From NCBI RefSeq assembly GCF_000633595.2, contig NZ_JIBU02000023.1:62001-126000 (forward strand): a stretch of 64,000 nucleotides of DNA, read 5' to 3'. Under the pieces are notes generated by a model that made no database searches, was not told the origin of the DNA, and saw nothing but the letters and a program-made list of their open reading frames with translations. Shown here in pieces: positions 55,696 to 64,000 of this stretch. The stretch's first letter is position 1; every line of letters begins with the position of its first letter. Both the position numbers and the translations under genes were made by a program. The stretch is from Clostridium drakei. GTDB lineage: Bacteria > Bacillota > Clostridia > Clostridiales > Clostridiaceae.

Positions 55696-57972
55696 TTATT
55701 TTTCACTAGGTATACTCTCATTGAGGGTTCTATCTAATTTCTGAGCTTCAATATTTAAATGTCTCTTTCCTTTTATCTTGTCAAGTTGCAGAGAAATATC
55801 ATCCCCTAGAGTGTTATCTCTATTGTATTGATTTCTCCAATAATCCATTCTACTAAGGTCTTTCCATATAGGAACAATGTTGAAGTGATGAAGTTTCATA
55901 TACTCAATCAAGTTAGCTAACAATTGACCTCCAGCTTTTAGACCAGTAAATCTATTACTAGCTCTATCATCAAAGTACACTTTTTCAGCTTCCCAACGAA
56001 CCCATCTATAGGTTCTATGATATTGTTCCTCTACATCTAGTCTATTAAGTTCTTCTATTGTAGATTCCATATTAAGCCAATCATCCAGCATTTCCATTAT
56101 AAGCCACATAGCTTCTTGACCTGTACAATAGCACAATTGTGAAGCTTGGTGGTGAACTATTAGACCTACAAGGTTAACCATTTCCATCATGATATTAATA
56201 GCTAATGGTATCTCATATAACCCTACATTTCTATCATCATGCTCCATATAGGGATTCACAATGTTAGGGTGTTGGTTATATACTTGAGGTATAAAATCAT
56301 ATGGAACAGCTAAATTATTTTCATTAATATACTTGAGCTTCATACTTTCTATTTGAGTATCCACATCCTTAGATAATGTTCCTTTATAGCCTAATCCATA
56401 ACTACCAATTAGAGGATAATTTTCATAGTCATAATCAGGCGGCAGTATTTTGCTATCATAATCATTACCCTTAGGAACTACCCACCACCTCTTAATTACC
56501 TTTAAACTATTGATTCTATTATTTAGGTCCATAGAAAATGGATTAGTCTTGGATATCCCTTTTTGTGAATCACAATATATATTAAAATTATTTTTATTTA
56601 GTGCTTTGTTAAACTTCTTATATATTGGGAATAATATATTTTTAGTTACACTTTTAGGATTTTTCAATTTACATAGTCTAGTAAGGTGAAATCTACCTAG
56701 AAATTTAGCTAGATTTATTTTTCCAATAGTAAGGATATTCTCTTTTTTAATGAATTTAATATTCTTAAATTTGTTAATTCTAAATTTATTTACTCGAGAA
56801 ATAAGCCTTCCATTTTTAGTATGGGTAATACATACTAATGGTGTATATTTCAAAAGTTTAGAAAATCTATTCTTTAATATGCTAAATAAGTTAATTCTAT
56901 TTAGTCCTTTAGATTCAAAAGCTTTAAGCATATTAAGGGAATTAGGCTTAGATAGTAATCTAAATTTAGATTTATCCATTAATCTAGAACTAATACACCC
57001 TAGTAATTTAGTTTGATTTCTATATATATCATGTAAATGGAAAAAGACCATATATTTTTCTATACTCCTGAAATTACAAGAATTTAGATTATTCCTTTTC
57101 ATGCCAAATTTAATATTAGTTCTATTCATATACTTCATATTACTTCTATTAAGACAAAGGAAGCATTTTGCTCTATCCATATACCTTAAACTTTCACTAT
57201 AAAGTAGGAATTTAAAAGATTTAAATAGTCCTCTTAATTCTGAGCTCTGTAAAAATTGATTTGAGACTCTAAATATTAATCTTTCACTGATAATTCCTAA
57301 TTCCAAGGCATTTGACTTATTTAGGACATTGGAATATTTTCTATCTAAAACTTGGAATTGTTTAATCCATATATCTGTAATTTTGGAACATTCTAAACTC
57401 TGGCTACTTTGAATATTAACCAAAAGAGCATATCTATTATTAAGGAATATATTATCCTCTCTAGTTATATGTGAATTAAATGACTTTAGTTCTATATTGG
57501 ACTCTAGCCACAATTGTGGTATAAATCTTCTAAGTAATTTAGATTTCTCAATTTTAAGATTTCTTAACCCCAATGCTAGCATATAGAATTTATCCTTCCA
57601 TATAACATTATTAAGCTGAGGTTTTAACATTCTAGAAGTATTTGCTTTTTCCAATTGAAAAGAAGGTCTAGGATTTTTAATTATCTTAGTAGAACAATTT
57701 AATTCCATTGATTTAGGGGGATCTGATTCTAAATACCTTTCACTATTAGACTTATCCAAAAATACATTACTACTATATAGAAATGCAGCTGATCCATGAG
57801 TTATATTCTCCTTATACCTAAAAATAACTTTGGACTTAATTAAGCTTTTTGCCTTATATTCTAATCTAGCAGCATTATACTTAGGGTTATCCCCTGCATA
57901 CCTTAGAACAAAGGATAATCTCTTAGGCTCTTCAGAATCATATTCGAATCCATTTGAGGTATGCAGTATCAA
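55696..57972 (-). CDS. Large Lys/Asn-rich protein of unknown function
   Basis: The TTG start at 57972 has AGAGGTGATG upstream, giving 758 residues. Residues about 40-490 are very rich in Lys, Asn, Arg, Ser, Leu and Ile with repeated short [hydrophobic-polar] stretches (for example SNMKYMNRTNIKFGMKRNN) but no exact repeat. Residues about 490-758 look like a globular domain (RWWVVPKGNDYDSKILPPDY, QASQLCYCTGQEAMWLI, RASNRFTGLKAGGQLLANL). No family is recognised. It stands between the baseplate-like 512-residue protein and the small fibre proteins. Confidence 0.55.
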   Translation of the reverse strand: MILHTSNGFEYDSEEPKRLSFVLRYAGDNPKYNAARLEYKAKSLIKSKVIFRYKENITHGSAAFLYSSNVFLDKSNSERYLESDPPKSMELNCSTKIIKNPRPSFQLEKANTSRMLKPQLNNVIWKDKFYMLALGLRNLKIEKSKLLRRFIPQLWLESNIELKSFNSHITREDNIFLNNRYALLVNIQSSQSLECSKITDIWIKQFQVLDRKYSNVLNKSNALELGIISERLIFRVSNQFLQSSELRGLFKSFKFLLYSESLRYMDRAKCFLCLNRSNMKYMNRTNIKFGMKRNNLNSCNFRSIEKYMVFFHLHDIYRNQTKLLGCISSRLMDKSKFRLLSKPNSLNMLKAFESKGLNRINLFSILKNRFSKLLKYTPLVCITHTKNGRLISRVNKFRINKFKNIKFIKKENILTIGKINLAKFLGRFHLTRLCKLKNPKSVTKNILFPIYKKFNKALNKNNFNIYCDSQKGISKTNPFSMDLNNRINSLKVIKRWWVVPKGNDYDSKILPPDYDYENYPLIGSYGLGYKGTLSKDVDTQIESMKLKYINENNLAVPYDFIPQVYNQHPNIVNPYMEHDDRNVGLYEIPLAINIMMEMVNLVGLIVHHQASQLCYCTGQEAMWLIMEMLDDWLNMESTIEELNRLDVEEQYHRTYRWVRWEAEKVYFDDRASNRFTGLKAGGQLLANLIEYMKLHHFNIVPIWKDLSRMDYWRNQYNRDNTLGDDISLQLDKIKGKRHLNIEAQKLDRTLNESIPSEK

Positions 57973-57984
57973 TTTACATCACCT

Positions 57985-59523
57985 CTATTCTGAGGTAGTT
58001 ATTGGTATTCTGATAGCCACACAGTACAAATTATTAGCTGAGTTATTAAGTAGCCAATATGGAGCCGATATTTTAAATTTACGATACATCTCTTCATCAT
58101 CTGTATCTTTCTTATAGGATAATCTATCTGTATCATAGATAGAAGAAACATCCCCTACAAGAACATTCTGTAATTTACCTCTCTCCATATCTATTGGATG
58201 TATTAACGTAACATCACTAAATTGGTGTTTCTTTAGATTCCATCTACTGCCTTCAAAATTACATTTATCCATGAAAGCATGACTAGTATAAAATCCTGAG
58301 TAATGTGGTTGATAAGGCATTCCAACCTTATTACCTACCATACAAAAATCAGTTACACCTGTTCCTGTTCTTGGCCCGTACTTACGTGTTAGTGTAGGCG
58401 CTATATCAGATGATGTAGTAACACCGAAGTTATATATATCATCTGTATAGGCTGAGTCTGCCACAGGCTTAAGAGCTCCAATATATGCATAACTAGTTAA
58501 ATAATTATTGTATGGATAATTATCTGCTGAAGGATCTCCTCTTAACACAAGATTTATAGAATCCACATTCTGGGTAATCCAATATTGCACAGGTAGCCAA
58601 TTTCCAATATTGGAGTCTAAATTTTTATACCATGCTAGTCTAGCAGGTAATGAACATTCCTCCTCTACAAGATCTTTGATAGTAATCTGTTGGCCATTCT
58701 CCATAACTTGTACATCTTGTATAGCTGTGCCAATAGTAATCTCAATATGGTTTCTATTATCCATTCCAGCTTTTAATTGAGATAGTGCTAACATTTCAGT
58801 ATTGGTTAACTCCATTGACTGCCTATAGCTAGCTAATGAGTTTTGGTCACTAGTACTTAATAGGTTTGGTGCTAAATGCTCCTTTAGAAGTATTATCACA
58901 ATATTATCAGAGTAAAACTTTCTATTATTCTTCAAAGCAGTCCAATCAATAGCTTCATTAGAAGTAAGTTCATGAGATTCTTTAAATGTTTGATATCTAT
59001 TCTGCTCATCTTGAGTCATTGCAATACCATTTAAATACTTATAGATTAGAGTCACCTCATAATCATCAGTAATATTTCTAATAGTTCTCACAAGTTGTAT
59101 AAAGGTAGTTTCGTCAACATTTAAGCTACTTGAATCTTTCTTAAAGACTGTAGTCTCATAATAGGTAACCCCATTAATAAATGCATTTATTTTTCCAAAA
59201 TCTAAACTCTCAACATAACTTGCCATTAATTTGTACTGTTCATCAGTTAATGGCTTGGAATTGTTGTACTTGTTTATAAGTTTTTGTTGGTCTGATGTTG
59301 GAATTGTAGCTGCACTTCTTTCAAATTTAGTATAGAATGTTCTATCACAATATAGATTATGAGTTGAAACAATTGCATGGTCAGTTATAGTTGAGGAATC
59401 AGTAGGATATACCAAAGTCCACTTATATGCTGCTATAGCTTTCTGAGTAATCTCATTAACTAAGGTCTTGATAATATCCTTAACTGAAGTACTTCCTTCA
59501 CTATAGTATAAATTATCAGCCAT
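57985..59523 (-). CDS. Baseplate-like tail protein with internal repeats
   Basis: Not recognised. The 512-residue protein has three related segments of about 32 residues (about 75-107, 168-199 and 222-252) with the pattern DQ..L..Y..S..LT..E, separated by longer linkers. The C-terminal 200 residues contain GKINAF-type and PRTGTGVTDFCMVGNKVGMPYQP stretches. AAAGGAGG-like sequence precedes the ATG. A structural tail or baseplate role is inferred from position. Confidence 0.55.
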   Translation of the reverse strand: MADNLYYSEGSTSVKDIIKTLVNEITQKAIAAYKWTLVYPTDSSTITDHAIVSTHNLYCDRTFYTKFERSAATIPTSDQQKLINKYNNSKPLTDEQYKLMASYVESLDFGKINAFINGVTYYETTVFKKDSSSLNVDETTFIQLVRTIRNITDDYEVTLIYKYLNGIAMTQDEQNRYQTFKESHELTSNEAIDWTALKNNRKFYSDNIVIILLKEHLAPNLLSTSDQNSLASYRQSMELTNTEMLALSQLKAGMDNRNHIEITIGTAIQDVQVMENGQQITIKDLVEEECSLPARLAWYKNLDSNIGNWLPVQYWITQNVDSINLVLRGDPSADNYPYNNYLTSYAYIGALKPVADSAYTDDIYNFGVTTSSDIAPTLTRKYGPRTGTGVTDFCMVGNKVGMPYQPHYSGFYTSHAFMDKCNFEGSRWNLKKHQFSDVTLIHPIDMERGKLQNVLVGDVSSIYDTDRLSYKKDTDDEEMYRKFKISAPYWLLNNSANNLYCVAIRIPITTSE

Positions 59524-59537
59524 CTATATCTCCTCCT

Positions 59538-60611
59538 TTATATAGGTTTAAATAAATTTAATTTCTTATACTTTAAATCCCAATAAGCTCTATCCCCATT
59601 ACTTACTGGAAGACAAAAAATACTTTGATCTTGATGAAAAAATTTTTGAAGTTTCTGAATAAATTTAGTATCTGGGTTACTTTCTAAGGTTTGGTCAGTA
59701 CAAAATATATAATTATCAAATTGGTCTAGTTTATAGTCCATAGCACTTTGCACTGTGACAATATCATAGTCTCCTCCTCCTTGATGAGGTATATTTGAGG
59801 ACACAGATAAATATTCTATGGCTTTATATTTATTAACAAAATCTTTTCTTACAAAATAATAAGAGCCTCTGGTATATTTCATACCAATTCCAGAAACAAA
59901 ACATACAGTTACTGGATCAATACCATATAAATTCTGTAAAAATATCATCATAAGTTTGGACATATTCTCTAGTATATCCCACATACTTCCACTAACATCA
60001 AGAAATAATATAGTGGAACCTGAAGATGGAAGATTTCCTAGAGTTAAATACTCTACATCCCAATATAATTGCCTAGAGTTTCCACTCTTATTGTGAATTC
60101 TAAATATTACATCATCCTCAGGACTTAGCTGAACATGTTTTTTACCAAATCCAAATGGATAAGCAATGGGCAGAATCTTATGTTCAGGTGATTCTTTGAA
60201 AGGCACATTAGTCATTAGAAATCTAGATTTATTCTTACGTCTAACTAATAAACTATATAAATCATGTGATTTCCATCCGGTAAGATCCAATTGAATACCT
60301 GTTAGAGTAATTTTTTCTGGGGGTTTCCATATGGTATCAAAATCAATTTTTAATGGTGGAACCTCTGACCTAATACCATGAATATGGAACTCACCTTTAT
60401 ACTTTATGCTAAAGACTATATCATCAATTTTTCTGGCAATATCTTTAAACTTATCTTCAGGTAAAAGGTCATAAATCTCATTCATGATCTCACAAGAATC
60501 TTTAAATATATCTAACTTATCATCCAAAGCTTTGTGTAAATATGGTTCTAATTCAGATTTAAATTGTTCTATAAATTCATCATAATTAAGCCATACTCTT
60601 GGCAAACTCAT
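59538..60611 (-). CDS. Von Willebrand factor A-domain protein in the tail cluster
   Basis: The 357-residue protein has an N-terminal helical part (about 1-190) and a C-terminal vWA domain with an intact metal-ion-dependent adhesion site DVSGSM (near residue 205), then CTDQT near 297. vWA domains bind partner proteins through the bound metal. A vWA protein inside a phage-tail cluster is unusual. The ATG at 60611 overlaps the upstream gene's end and no Shine-Dalgarno is present, so it is translationally coupled. Enzyme activity is not implied. Confidence 0.65.
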   Translation of the reverse strand: MSLPRVWLNYDEFIEQFKSELEPYLHKALDDKLDIFKDSCEIMNEIYDLLPEDKFKDIARKIDDIVFSIKYKGEFHIHGIRSEVPPLKIDFDTIWKPPEKITLTGIQLDLTGWKSHDLYSLLVRRKNKSRFLMTNVPFKESPEHKILPIAYPFGFGKKHVQLSPEDDVIFRIHNKSGNSRQLYWDVEYLTLGNLPSSGSTILFLDVSGSMWDILENMSKLMMIFLQNLYGIDPVTVCFVSGIGMKYTRGSYYFVRKDFVNKYKAIEYLSVSSNIPHQGGGDYDIVTVQSAMDYKLDQFDNYIFCTDQTLESNPDTKFIQKLQKFFHQDQSIFCLPVSNGDRAYWDLKYKKLNLFKPI

Positions 60612-60613
60612 AA

Positions 60614-61225
60614 TTAAACACTATCTATATTTGTTTGCAGACAATGATAGTCTACCCACAACACTTTATTATTTTGTGATTCATTTACATAATCTAAAAC
60701 CAATTTATCACCTGAAGATACAGGTTTAGATACAGTTAAATATTTATACTCTCCAAAGCCTTTAGTATAGATGTTTTTAAATATTTGACTCTCTCCTGAA
60801 GATGAAACTAACTTTAAATTTATACAATCCTTAGAATTATAAGCTTGATTACTTTGTGAAAAGGTGATGCCAGTAATATATCCAGTAAAATCTATTGAAA
60901 ATTCCCAGGAATAGCATTTATTAATTCCAATATCATAGAATTGACCTACAATATTGGTTATGCCATTTTGCCCTACCTGAGTAGCAAAATTGTCTAATTT
61001 AGCACCTAGAGCATTTAAAGCAGCAATGAGGTTTGAATAGTCCACACCTTGGATTTTATCTTTAATATCATTCAATAGTTGTTCCATAGTATGAGTATCT
61101 ACACTTATAGATCCTAAGTTTACAACAATACCATTTTTGAGGTAATTAATTAGAGCATCTGCTAGTTCATCGAAGTTTAATACAACACTTGGTAGACTTC
61201 CAGTGTTTTTTATTGCTCCACCCAT
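60614..61225 (-). CDS. Tail protein with coiled-coil and beta domain, unknown
   Basis: The 203-residue protein has a helical, heptad-like N-terminal half (about 15-100; LLNDIKDKIQGVDYSNLIAALNALGAKL) and a beta-rich C-terminus with DIGINKCYSWEFSIDF, a motif close to DVGINKCYEVEIDE in the 366-residue protein at 51776-52876. A trimeric fibre-attachment function would fit but is not shown. AGAGGAGTG precedes the ATG. Confidence 0.5.
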   Translation of the reverse strand: MGGAIKNTGSLPSVVLNFDELADALINYLKNGIVVNLGSISVDTHTMEQLLNDIKDKIQGVDYSNLIAALNALGAKLDNFATQVGQNGITNIVGQFYDIGINKCYSWEFSIDFTGYITGITFSQSNQAYNSKDCINLKLVSSSGESQIFKNIYTKGFGEYKYLTVSKPVSSGDKLVLDYVNESQNNKVLWVDYHCLQTNIDSV

Positions 61226-61232
61226 AATGTTA

Positions 61233-61568
61233 TCACTCCTCTATTTCTACTAAATTATCTACTAAACTACTAACTCTATTAACTTGTATAGTTTCTGTGC
61301 TTGAATCAGGGAATGTAGTTTTGACCTGATATATTTTACTAGTACCATCTCTAATTAATTCTTGAAACCACTGGTCTTCCCCAGTTGCATATATAATTTT
61401 AGTTACTTTCTTACTGCTATCTCTGATTAATTTTATTGGATACTGTATAAGTTCTCCATCCCATCCAGGCTCAATTGAAACTTTATTTCTAAGATTTCTT
61501 TTTCTAAGTTCTTGATTAAGAACATAAACTACAGGATCTCTAAAATTTTTAAACCCTTTTTTAGCCAT
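61233..61568 (-). CDS. Tail-cluster protein, 111 residues
   Basis: Not recognised. The protein is beta-rich and basic with NKVSIEPGWDGELIQYPIKLI and a VTKIIYATGEDQW stretch. AAAAGGAGG precedes the ATG, which overlaps the stop of the hub-like gene at 61568. Its size and position resemble small baseplate components, but no gp25/W motif is visible. Confidence 0.5.
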   Translation of the reverse strand: MAKKGFKNFRDPVVYVLNQELRKRNLRNKVSIEPGWDGELIQYPIKLIRDSSKKVTKIIYATGEDQWFQELIRDGTSKIYQVKTTFPDSSTETIQVNRVSSLVDNLVEIEE

Positions 61569-62665
61569 TAACTATCCTCCTTTTCTACTCCAGAAGAAAG
61601 TAGCACAGGTATTTCATAAATAGTTCTTTTATCTCTCATACCTTGTAATTGTAAACTATCCTGATAATTATCTGCCGATATATCAGTATCAACGCCAACA
61701 ACTAAATAATATCCTGGTAATGTATCCTCTCTAAGCAATTTTACAACTTGACTTAAATCTATATTTTTATTTCCTAGTGCAGGTAAAGTTGTTAAAGGAG
61801 TACTATTTCTCCACATATCTAAAAATTTATATCCAGCTACAGCCCTTCTTTTAACTTGTGTATTAGCAAATGAATTTTCTACAGTATCGTACCATTTTTC
61901 ACCATTAAGATAACTAGTCATGCTTGGGTCTTCAAATTTATCATAATTCTTATCACACTTTATCTTTAATATATTTCTCATAAGTGAAGCATCTCTGCCT
62001 GCATTAGTAGATGATGTATTTTTATAATCACTGTATGTCCAATCAAAATGATTTACATCTCCAGCACCTTCTGTATAATCTGGATACTGTTCCTCTAATA
62101 AAATTTCTCCATTCTTAGTGGCTCTTAAACTTGCTTTCATTGTTTCAAGTAAACTCTGTATAACATCTAAATACACTGTACCTTCTTCTATTTTCAATTT
62201 ACTTATACTATAATCAGTTCCACCTTTTCTTATAAAAGTTAAATCCACTTTAGTAACTAAGCTTTGTATAACTCCTACTGCTGTAGTATTGGTAAATTCA
62301 ATAACTTCATCAGTGGCATTTAAAAGCCTATAACTCATATCATGACAATTTAACTCCATAATTTTGCTTTCTTCATCGTAATTATAACTTTTTATTACTC
62401 CTGTAAATTCTACTTGTTCATCTACATATACTTTTATTAATGCAAAATTATCAACTATTCCCTCATTGCCCCCTTGATATTCTGCAAGTGGTAATCCTTG
62501 AAATTGTACTGATATATTAGCTTCCGAAGTTAAAGTACTTCTACTCTTATTTATTCTTACACTAGTTAAACTATTTTTTAATTTTACTGAATCTTCATCT
62601 TTTGTGCTATGACTTGAATATCCAGACTTTTTAAAAATCTCCACTCTACAATTCACTAGTATCAC
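61568..62665 (-). CDS. Phage tail hub/late-control-D-like protein (XkdQ/YqbQ type)
   Basis: The 365-residue protein has the features of tail hub proteins: N-terminal beta domain (GVIKSYNYDEESKIMELNCHDMSYRLLNATDEVIEF) followed by a longer alpha-beta region. It is next to the tape-measure end and the 145-residue tail protein, as in PBSX-type clusters. Start at 62665 is GTG; an in-frame GTG at 62656 has a better spacing from the GGTGAG site. Overlap with the previous gene indicates coupling. Confidence 0.65.
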   Translation of the reverse strand: MILVNCRVEIFKKSGYSSHSTKDEDSVKLKNSLTSVRINKSRSTLTSEANISVQFQGLPLAEYQGGNEGIVDNFALIKVYVDEQVEFTGVIKSYNYDEESKIMELNCHDMSYRLLNATDEVIEFTNTTAVGVIQSLVTKVDLTFIRKGGTDYSISKLKIEEGTVYLDVIQSLLETMKASLRATKNGEILLEEQYPDYTEGAGDVNHFDWTYSDYKNTSSTNAGRDASLMRNILKIKCDKNYDKFEDPSMTSYLNGEKWYDTVENSFANTQVKRRAVAGYKFLDMWRNSTPLTTLPALGNKNIDLSQVVKLLREDTLPGYYLVVGVDTDISADNYQDSLQLQGMRDKRTIYEIPVLLSSGVEKEDS

Positions 62666-63083
62666 TCACCCATCCGCTTACATCATGATTGCATAACATT
62701 TCTGTTGATATATAATAGATATCTCCCTCAATTGTTGTATCCAAATCAAACTTATTTTGAAAATATCCTTTGTAAATCACACCAAATTCATTAATTAACA
62801 AAAATCTTTCAGAGAATCTTTTTATAAACTCTAAATATTTATTTGAATTTTCCTGTGTCTCTCTATCTGTCTCGCCTTTGATTTGAAATGCTACAGTAAA
62901 TTCTAAAATACAATCACTTTTAACATTATGCTGAAATTTACTATAACCAGCTATTGTTCTAACTGATTTTCTAAAATAAGCAGGACGAGGTGGTTTATAA
63001 TTAGTTATAACACCACCAGTATTAGCCCCATCACTATATTGTAGTTCCAAATTAAAAGTATCTAATCTTGTTGTATCAACCAA
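62646..63083 (-). CDS. Phage tail-associated protein, 145 residues
   Basis: The TTG start at 63083 has AGGAGGTG upstream. The protein is beta-rich (FNLELQYSDGANTGGVIT, SDCILEFTVAFQIKGETD) with no recognised domain; no LysM repeat like that of XkdP is visible. It lies between the tape-measure and hub genes, the position of distal-tail or XkdP-type proteins. Confidence 0.55.
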   Translation of the reverse strand: MVDTTRLDTFNLELQYSDGANTGGVITNYKPPRPAYFRKSVRTIAGYSKFQHNVKSDCILEFTVAFQIKGETDRETQENSNKYLEFIKRFSERFLLINEFGVIYKGYFQNKFDLDTTIEGDIYYISTEMLCNHDVSGWVSDTSEL

Positions 63084-63095
63084 TTAAACCACCTC

Positions 63096-64000
63096 CTAAT
63101 CTCTTAAAACATCATTCATAAATAAATCTGTCATTGCATTTTTTAGTGCATTTTGTGTCATAGATTTAACTTCTCCTGCAAGTTTTGCAGTACCTTTTTC
63201 TCCTGTATCTGCTACTGTTACATATAAATTTATTTTAGGTTCAAAATTAAACAATTTAGAATTATTTTTTATGTCCTTTAATCCTTTACTTGAAACTTCT
63301 TCATAAGTTTTACTTAGCATAGCGTTATCAAGTTGTGTGAAATTTTTCTTAATAGATAAATTATTAGCACTATCCATTATTTTATTTATATGATTTTGTG
63401 ATGTATTAACTCCAAGTTCTAAAAAAGCATTTGAAGATACATTTGTTTCCAATGCTTTTTTAAATCCATTTTTTAAACTTTCTCCTATAGATCTAACTTT
63501 ATCTTCTGTTTTTTCTTCCATACTGCCTATTCCATTTATAAGTCCTTGACCTATGAATTTACCATATTCAGCAAATACTCTAGAAGGGGAATTTATCCCC
63601 ATTATATTCTTGAACATGTTTAATATTCTATTTCCAAATTTACTCATTTTTTCCAACGCGTTTGGAAATGCATTTTCAAGCCCTTTTATAAGTCCTGAAA
63701 CAATAGCACCACCAATACCAAAAAAGGCACCTGGCATTCCATCAAAACCATCTTTTAATCCTTTTCTAAATCCTTCCCAAAAAGCTCCTGCTTTTTTCTT
63801 AAATCCACTCCAATTTTTTAAAATAGTATAAACTATTAATCCTAACCCAGCTATTGCAGCTACTGTTATTAATACAGGCGGATTAATAATACCTGGTAAT
63901 AAAGTAAAAATACTAGCGAATTTCTTTAATAAAGTTCCTGATTTTGATAACTTTCCAGTTCCTGTTGATATTTTTGTAAAAGAACTCAAGATGGATTTTG
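63096..64000 (-). CDS. Tape-measure protein, C-terminal part (cut by window edge)
   Basis: The frame is open to the right edge, so only the C-terminal 301 residues or so are visible; a TTG at 63989 is internal, not a real start. The part contains a hydrophobic segment (about PPVLITVAAIAGLGLIVYTI), WSGFKKKAGAFWEGFRKGLKDG and the typical tape-measure motif GINSPSRVFAEYGKFIGQGLINGI. It fixes tail length and is ejected at infection in phages. Its presence identifies the cluster as a long-tail module. Confidence 0.85.
   Translation of the reverse strand, partial: KSILSSFTKISTGTGKLSKSGTLLKKFASIFTLLPGIINPPVLITVAAIAGLGLIVYTILKNWSGFKKKAGAFWEGFRKGLKDGFDGMPGAFFGIGGAIVSGLIKGLENAFPNALEKMSKFGNRILNMFKNIMGINSPSRVFAEYGKFIGQGLINGIGSMEEKTEDKVRSIGESLKNGFKKALETNVSSNAFLELGVNTSQNHINKIMDSANNLSIKKNFTQLDNAMLSKTYEEVSSKGLKDIKNNSKLFNFEPKINLYVTVADTGEKGTAKLAGEVKSMTQNALKNAMTDLFMNDVLRD

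Noticed and set aside
61233-61568. gp25/W-type baseplate wedge protein
   Set aside because: Size and position fit, but no gp25 motif can be seen by eye.

Overview
The window is AT-rich and reads as the chromosome of a cluster I Clostridium. The evidence is a crotonase / 3-hydroxybutyryl-CoA dehydrogenase / thiolase / butyryl-CoA dehydrogenase / Etf operon, a 2-hydroxyacyl-CoA dehydratase-type activase, a siroheme-dependent haem branch of the NirJ1/NirJ2 type, many chemoreceptors, strong AGGAGG ribosome sites and frequent TTG/GTG starts. I cannot name the species from sequence alone.

Layout. 1-5.1 kb: a giant acyl-CoA dehydratase activase-related protein (left end cut by the window) and a YitT-family membrane protein. 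5.1-8 kb: a MacAB/YknXYZ-like export operon. 8-19.6 kb: a soluble chemoreceptor, threonine aldolase, an OmpR-type two-component pair, a CdaR-type regulator, a very large hybrid histidine kinase, and a ferredoxin-like protein with a HAD phosphatase. 19.8-23.4 kb: a folate-type ECF transporter S component behind a tetrahydrofolate riboswitch, then a chemoreceptor/CheW pair. 23.8-25.8 kb: AhbA-like siroheme decarboxylase subunit and two unknown proteins.

26.1-38.3 kb is a coherent metabolic block: GntP-type permease, CoA-transferase, a PAS-PAS-AAA+-Fis sigma-54 activator, and the operon crt-hbd-thl-maoC-bcd-etfB-etfA. Both the CoA-transferase operon and the crt operon have a GG-N10-GC sigma-54 promoter, and each has two upstream copies of a TGTA-N9-TACA dyad. 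I infer one regulon, driven by the activator encoded between the two operons, for fermentation of a short C4 acid such as 3-hydroxybutyrate or crotonate.

38.7-47.3 kb: a dCache chemoreceptor, the AhbB / NirJ2 / NirJ1 genes (17 kb from AhbA), a HutP-family RNA-binding protein and a TrpXYZ-like ABC transporter behind a long leader with a terminator-like hairpin. 47.5-64 kb: the distal end of a phage-tail-like gene cluster, all on the minus strand, running from the C-terminus of a tape-measure protein (cut by the right edge) through hub and baseplate-like proteins, a von Willebrand A-domain protein, several unknown proteins and two large paralogous adhesins with different carbohydrate-binding-type domains. 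No holin, endolysin or integrase lies between the last adhesin and the chromosomal ABC operon, so the cluster may be a tailocin-like element, a prophage remnant, or a prophage whose other modules lie beyond the window.
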